Shown here: in pieces, positions 62,601-64,000 of the stretch
Layout of the letters: each line of letters begins with the position of its first letter
Numbering within the stretch: position 1 is the stretch's first letter
Assembly (NCBI GenBank): GCA_002402105.1
Contig: NVVD01000005.1
Location: 53,225 to 117,224 of the forward strand
Direction of reading: 5' to 3'
DNA length: 64,000 nt
From: Candidatus Cloacimonadota bacterium
GTDB lineage: Bacteria; Muiribacteriota; UBA6191
Translations under genes and position numbers: made by a program
The notes under the pieces: generated by a model
Seen by the model: the letters and a program-made list of their open reading frames with translations, nothing else
The model's database searches: none
Told to the model about the DNA's origin: nothing

Positions 62601-64000
62601 TTTAGTTATATGCTTAAACTCAAGGTTCGACAAGAAACCAAAGCACTCATCACCTTTAGAGCTTATGATACAGCCGGTAACTTTAGAGATTATGGATTTG
62701 AAGTTACTTTTTTAGCCAATGAGTTAAAAATCCCTTCTATTTCTACTCCTGCTAATAATTTATCAACCAACGCACATTTTATTAATTTTTCTTGGCTTCC
62801 TATTGAAAATGCCATCTCTTATGAAGTTGAAATTACTACCCCTAATCAAAACAGACAAACTTTTCGTAGTGATACAACAAACCTTCAAATTAATTTAGCA
62901 ACATTTGGAGAAAGTGAGGGGATCTATCTTTGGAATATTAAAGCTTTAGACTCTTTTAACAATAAAGGCATCTCCACTCTTAATCACTCTTTTACAATAG
63001 ATCATACTAACCCTAAAGTTTCATCTATTCAAATTCAGGACCCAAGCCCAGAGTCTCAAGGCAGAATAACCCAAGGTGTTACTAATTTTTTAATTCAGTT
63101 TTCAGAAGATATGGACCCTAATAACCTACCTAAAGTATTTTTACAGTCAGTAGATCAACCAAGCATACCAACTTTTGAGATTCCTATTTTAAATTTTGAT
63201 GCTAATACTTTAATTGTACGACTTGATTTAAATGATCAAAATATCAATCAAAACCTACTTGGTTTTGTAAAATTAAAAATTGAAGGTGGATTTGATTTAG
63301 CACACAATCCACTTGATATTATTAATTCGGGACTCAATCTTTTTGAAATACAAAAAGGTCCATATTTTCATGTAAAATTTTTTGTTAACCCTATTGATAA
63401 ATATGCATTAACTTTTGTAATTAAAGGTTTTACAAAAGAGGTAGCTGGTCAAAACTTAGATATCCCTGCTTTACCTTCTATCGTTGTTTTAAAAAATAAC
63501 AATCAAGAAATAGCTATTACTCCTTTAAGATTAACAGCCTCTGCATTTGCTGCATCTTTTCATATGTCTTTGACTAACTTTGGTTCATTCTCTTTAAAAG
63601 TTTCAGGTATTGATGAGTTTGGCAATCATTCAACCCGAATCATCCCTATGCCAACATCTGTCATTCAAGCCTCTAAATTAAGTATTCTTTCTAATTCAAA
63701 AATGAGAGTAGCCATTAGTCAAGATTCTATTAATAATAATACTCCTGTTTTATTACCTAGCTCAGATATTATTAATTTCCCTAAAGAAACAGAGCTTGAA
63801 TACGTTGAAGAACTACCTTCATTTATACAAAATATAAAGCTAAAACAAAGATCAACTATTCAAGGACTTTCTAAAAAGCCAAAAAGAAACTCTACAGATC
63901 CAGTAGATTTATACATTTACCATAATAACAAATGGAACTTCACCTCAGTTAAAGAAAGTGAAATCAGCTCTTCATGGATAGCCACAACAAATTATTTAGG
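59625..64000 (+). CDS. Large secreted Ig-like repeat protein, C-terminus beyond the window
   Basis: The ATG at 59625 opens a frame that stays open to base 64000, at least 1458 codons. The signal peptide is NILHIFLLIILCLTNSQA. The mature chain is a series of bacterial Ig-like/invasin-type beta-sandwich domains with recurring patterns such as LRAEDEVGNSSETSL, VQVKDNAENLAPKKTFLY, VEAFDKAGNSSGV and FRAYDTAGNFRDY, and a fibronectin-type-like stretch (FSWLPIENAISYEVEIT). Later comes a SbsA/Ig-like sequence (FLIQFSEDMDPNNLPKVFL). Near the window edge DLYIYHNNKWNFTSV resembles the region just before the C-terminal anchor of the 4078-residue protein, so a similar sorting tail may follow outside. Export and surface display are inferred. 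Confidence 0.85.
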   Translation, partial: MIYKNILHIFLLIILCLTNSQATIQSIALSLEPPDLKITGGFVDTRFTVIQIDTPQQMELTFVREGPCDFNKSLLSLPANNLPTSGTHVVVLCSGDRVLNKIFVIGREVTGSDLIFGLPTLEIISDTIGPDSPNLDITNPAFPLTVFTTTFQLTGNVDNSDAGGTDKPETAGSVTVFYVIPPESNDPDDRVIIGGGLIQPNSNFIATMDVSSLAFGESRDLFMIATDPLGHESDRETIGPVTRRQGGDVTLVNLELVPPSGSLTGHSGVLIKGTVTGTVNPFTVKFFMDDFLNSEVSSLKSGDQFSHTLNMSEEGTHCFSAQAVNSNTPIFAGPLIAIGCIELDLTPPNAPIIISPSPTGTLLTKGPSISIDGITEPDKNTENVLKPKLYFIGPSGIDFTPNSPLEIEVGTGRFNVQADIQNLPDGQHIIELRAEDEVGNSSETSLSRITFIKDSLSPIVEEVRLNNVVVPQLNPPIFVPSTSVRMQIRLNEPSVSAPNLFIIPKGGSEFAAGLFGGGGVFWEYSFAISQNQDGPMSIRLEGGADQAGNQIQFSLKDIVVVDTVPPNARETIPKALTTLSKTPELIRVIFEDLPLNPEDKSSGVNLFESVISLKNPKGADVSFTVVQFDPVTLDIIPQEDFIEEGNYQLEVQVKDNAENLAPKKTFLYLFDTTSITEDRVSCNPENGGFIKSGTSPFSDAANHFVEVTVDHEQFDVEKSTLIVKNIREIPQVLTGIKTTVSPSTMRYTLNQKLPTDASKDGKYSIESQIFDLAGNLTKDHICVFTYDNCSPTVEGVFPANNQTVSKNLSQISAILKDCLPRFDVEISDVDLEKSIIKLFKVDESNRVEVTSRLRFETIPEERVSKLLLEIVDANGATTSLPNDGSGDGRYDIEVEAFDKAGNSSGVTSSTFTLDTINPVLIAENLENNMILSKGEYYLFGKARDIGSEMDRVEIKVESIKNLVPQSTLLDFTPTFLEPARLQPQDLNPAFRGFSYMLKLKVRQETKALITFRAYDTAGNFRDYGFEVTFLANELKIPSISTPANNLSTNAHFINFSWLPIENAISYEVEITTPNQNRQTFRSDTTNLQINLATFGESEGIYLWNIKALDSFNNKGISTLNHSFTIDHTNPKVSSIQIQDPSPESQGRITQGVTNFLIQFSEDMDPNNLPKVFLQSVDQPSIPTFEIPILNFDANTLIVRLDLNDQNINQNLLGFVKLKIEGGFDLAHNPLDIINSGLNLFEIQKGPYFHVKFFVNPIDKYALTFVIKGFTKEVAGQNLDIPALPSIVVLKNNNQEIAITPLRLTASAFAASFHMSLTNFGSFSLKVSGIDEFGNHSTRIIPMPTSVIQASKLSILSNSKMRVAISQDSINNNTPVLLPSSDIINFPKETELEYVEELPSFIQNIKLKQRSTIQGLSKKPKRNSTDPVDLYIYHNNKWNFTSVKESEISSSWIATTNYL

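Overview
The window is AT-rich bacterial DNA (about 30% G+C by eye) with standard bacterial genes throughout. I see no phage, transposase, integrase or CRISPR array. The cell is almost certainly diderm: there is a secretin, an apparent outer-membrane beta-barrel, lipoproteins with lipoboxes, many signal peptides and a PilB/PilC/PilT-type machine. I cannot assign a phylum from sequence alone. Tight packing, 1- and 4-base overlaps between genes and very large secreted proteins are typical here.

Layout. Bases 1-4156 (minus) hold most of a secreted protein built from about 14 tandem 70-80 residue units; its C-terminus lies outside the window. Then come a coiled-coil protein, a FecR-domain protein and a probable outer-membrane barrel (4364-8238, minus), two tiny membrane proteins (8381-9001), a cupin/methylmalonyl-CoA epimerase pair (9004-9714) and a possible ribosome-hibernation-type protein (10020-10343). 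A four-tRNA operon (Val, Asp, Phe, Cys) with its own promoter sits at 10422-10848. Bases 10903-23139 are one 4078-residue secreted protein with a lamin-tail-like start, many Ig/cadherin-like repeats, thrombospondin-type calcium repeats and a C-terminal CFI-box plus membrane anchor. After coaE and a HAMP protein comes a type IV pilus/type II secretion-like block: secretin, lipoprotein, PilB, PilC, a secreted motif-repeat protein and a TPR protein (24849-33015, plus), faced by a TPR lipoprotein with a very basic tail, a second HAMP protein and two PilT-family ATPases (33016-37939, minus). No pilin, prepilin peptidase or PilMNO is visible here.

Bases 38055-49187 carry a Cu/Zn-efflux-type permease with CCSSK repeats, endonuclease III, a small carbamoyltransferase locus (including a 55-codon DUF5989 gene with a TTG start), a dihydrolipoamide dehydrogenase-like enzyme facing a flavoprotein-polyferredoxin fusion, and three tandem secreted class-3 lipase paralogues, the first two with consensus sigma-70 promoters.

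The most intriguing part is the minus-strand run 49239-59334. A STAS protein, an HPt protein, a receiver-histidine kinase and an orphan ABC ATPase precede six tightly coupled genes for a membrane assembly: a DUF6754 protein, three other membrane proteins, a small protein, a MutL/GlmL-type ASKHA ATPase and a barrel-sandwich/KOW-like protein. No glutamate mutase is nearby, so the GlmL-like ATPase probably serves this uncharacterised membrane complex. The window closes with the start of another large Ig-like secreted protein (59625-64000, plus), cut by the right edge.
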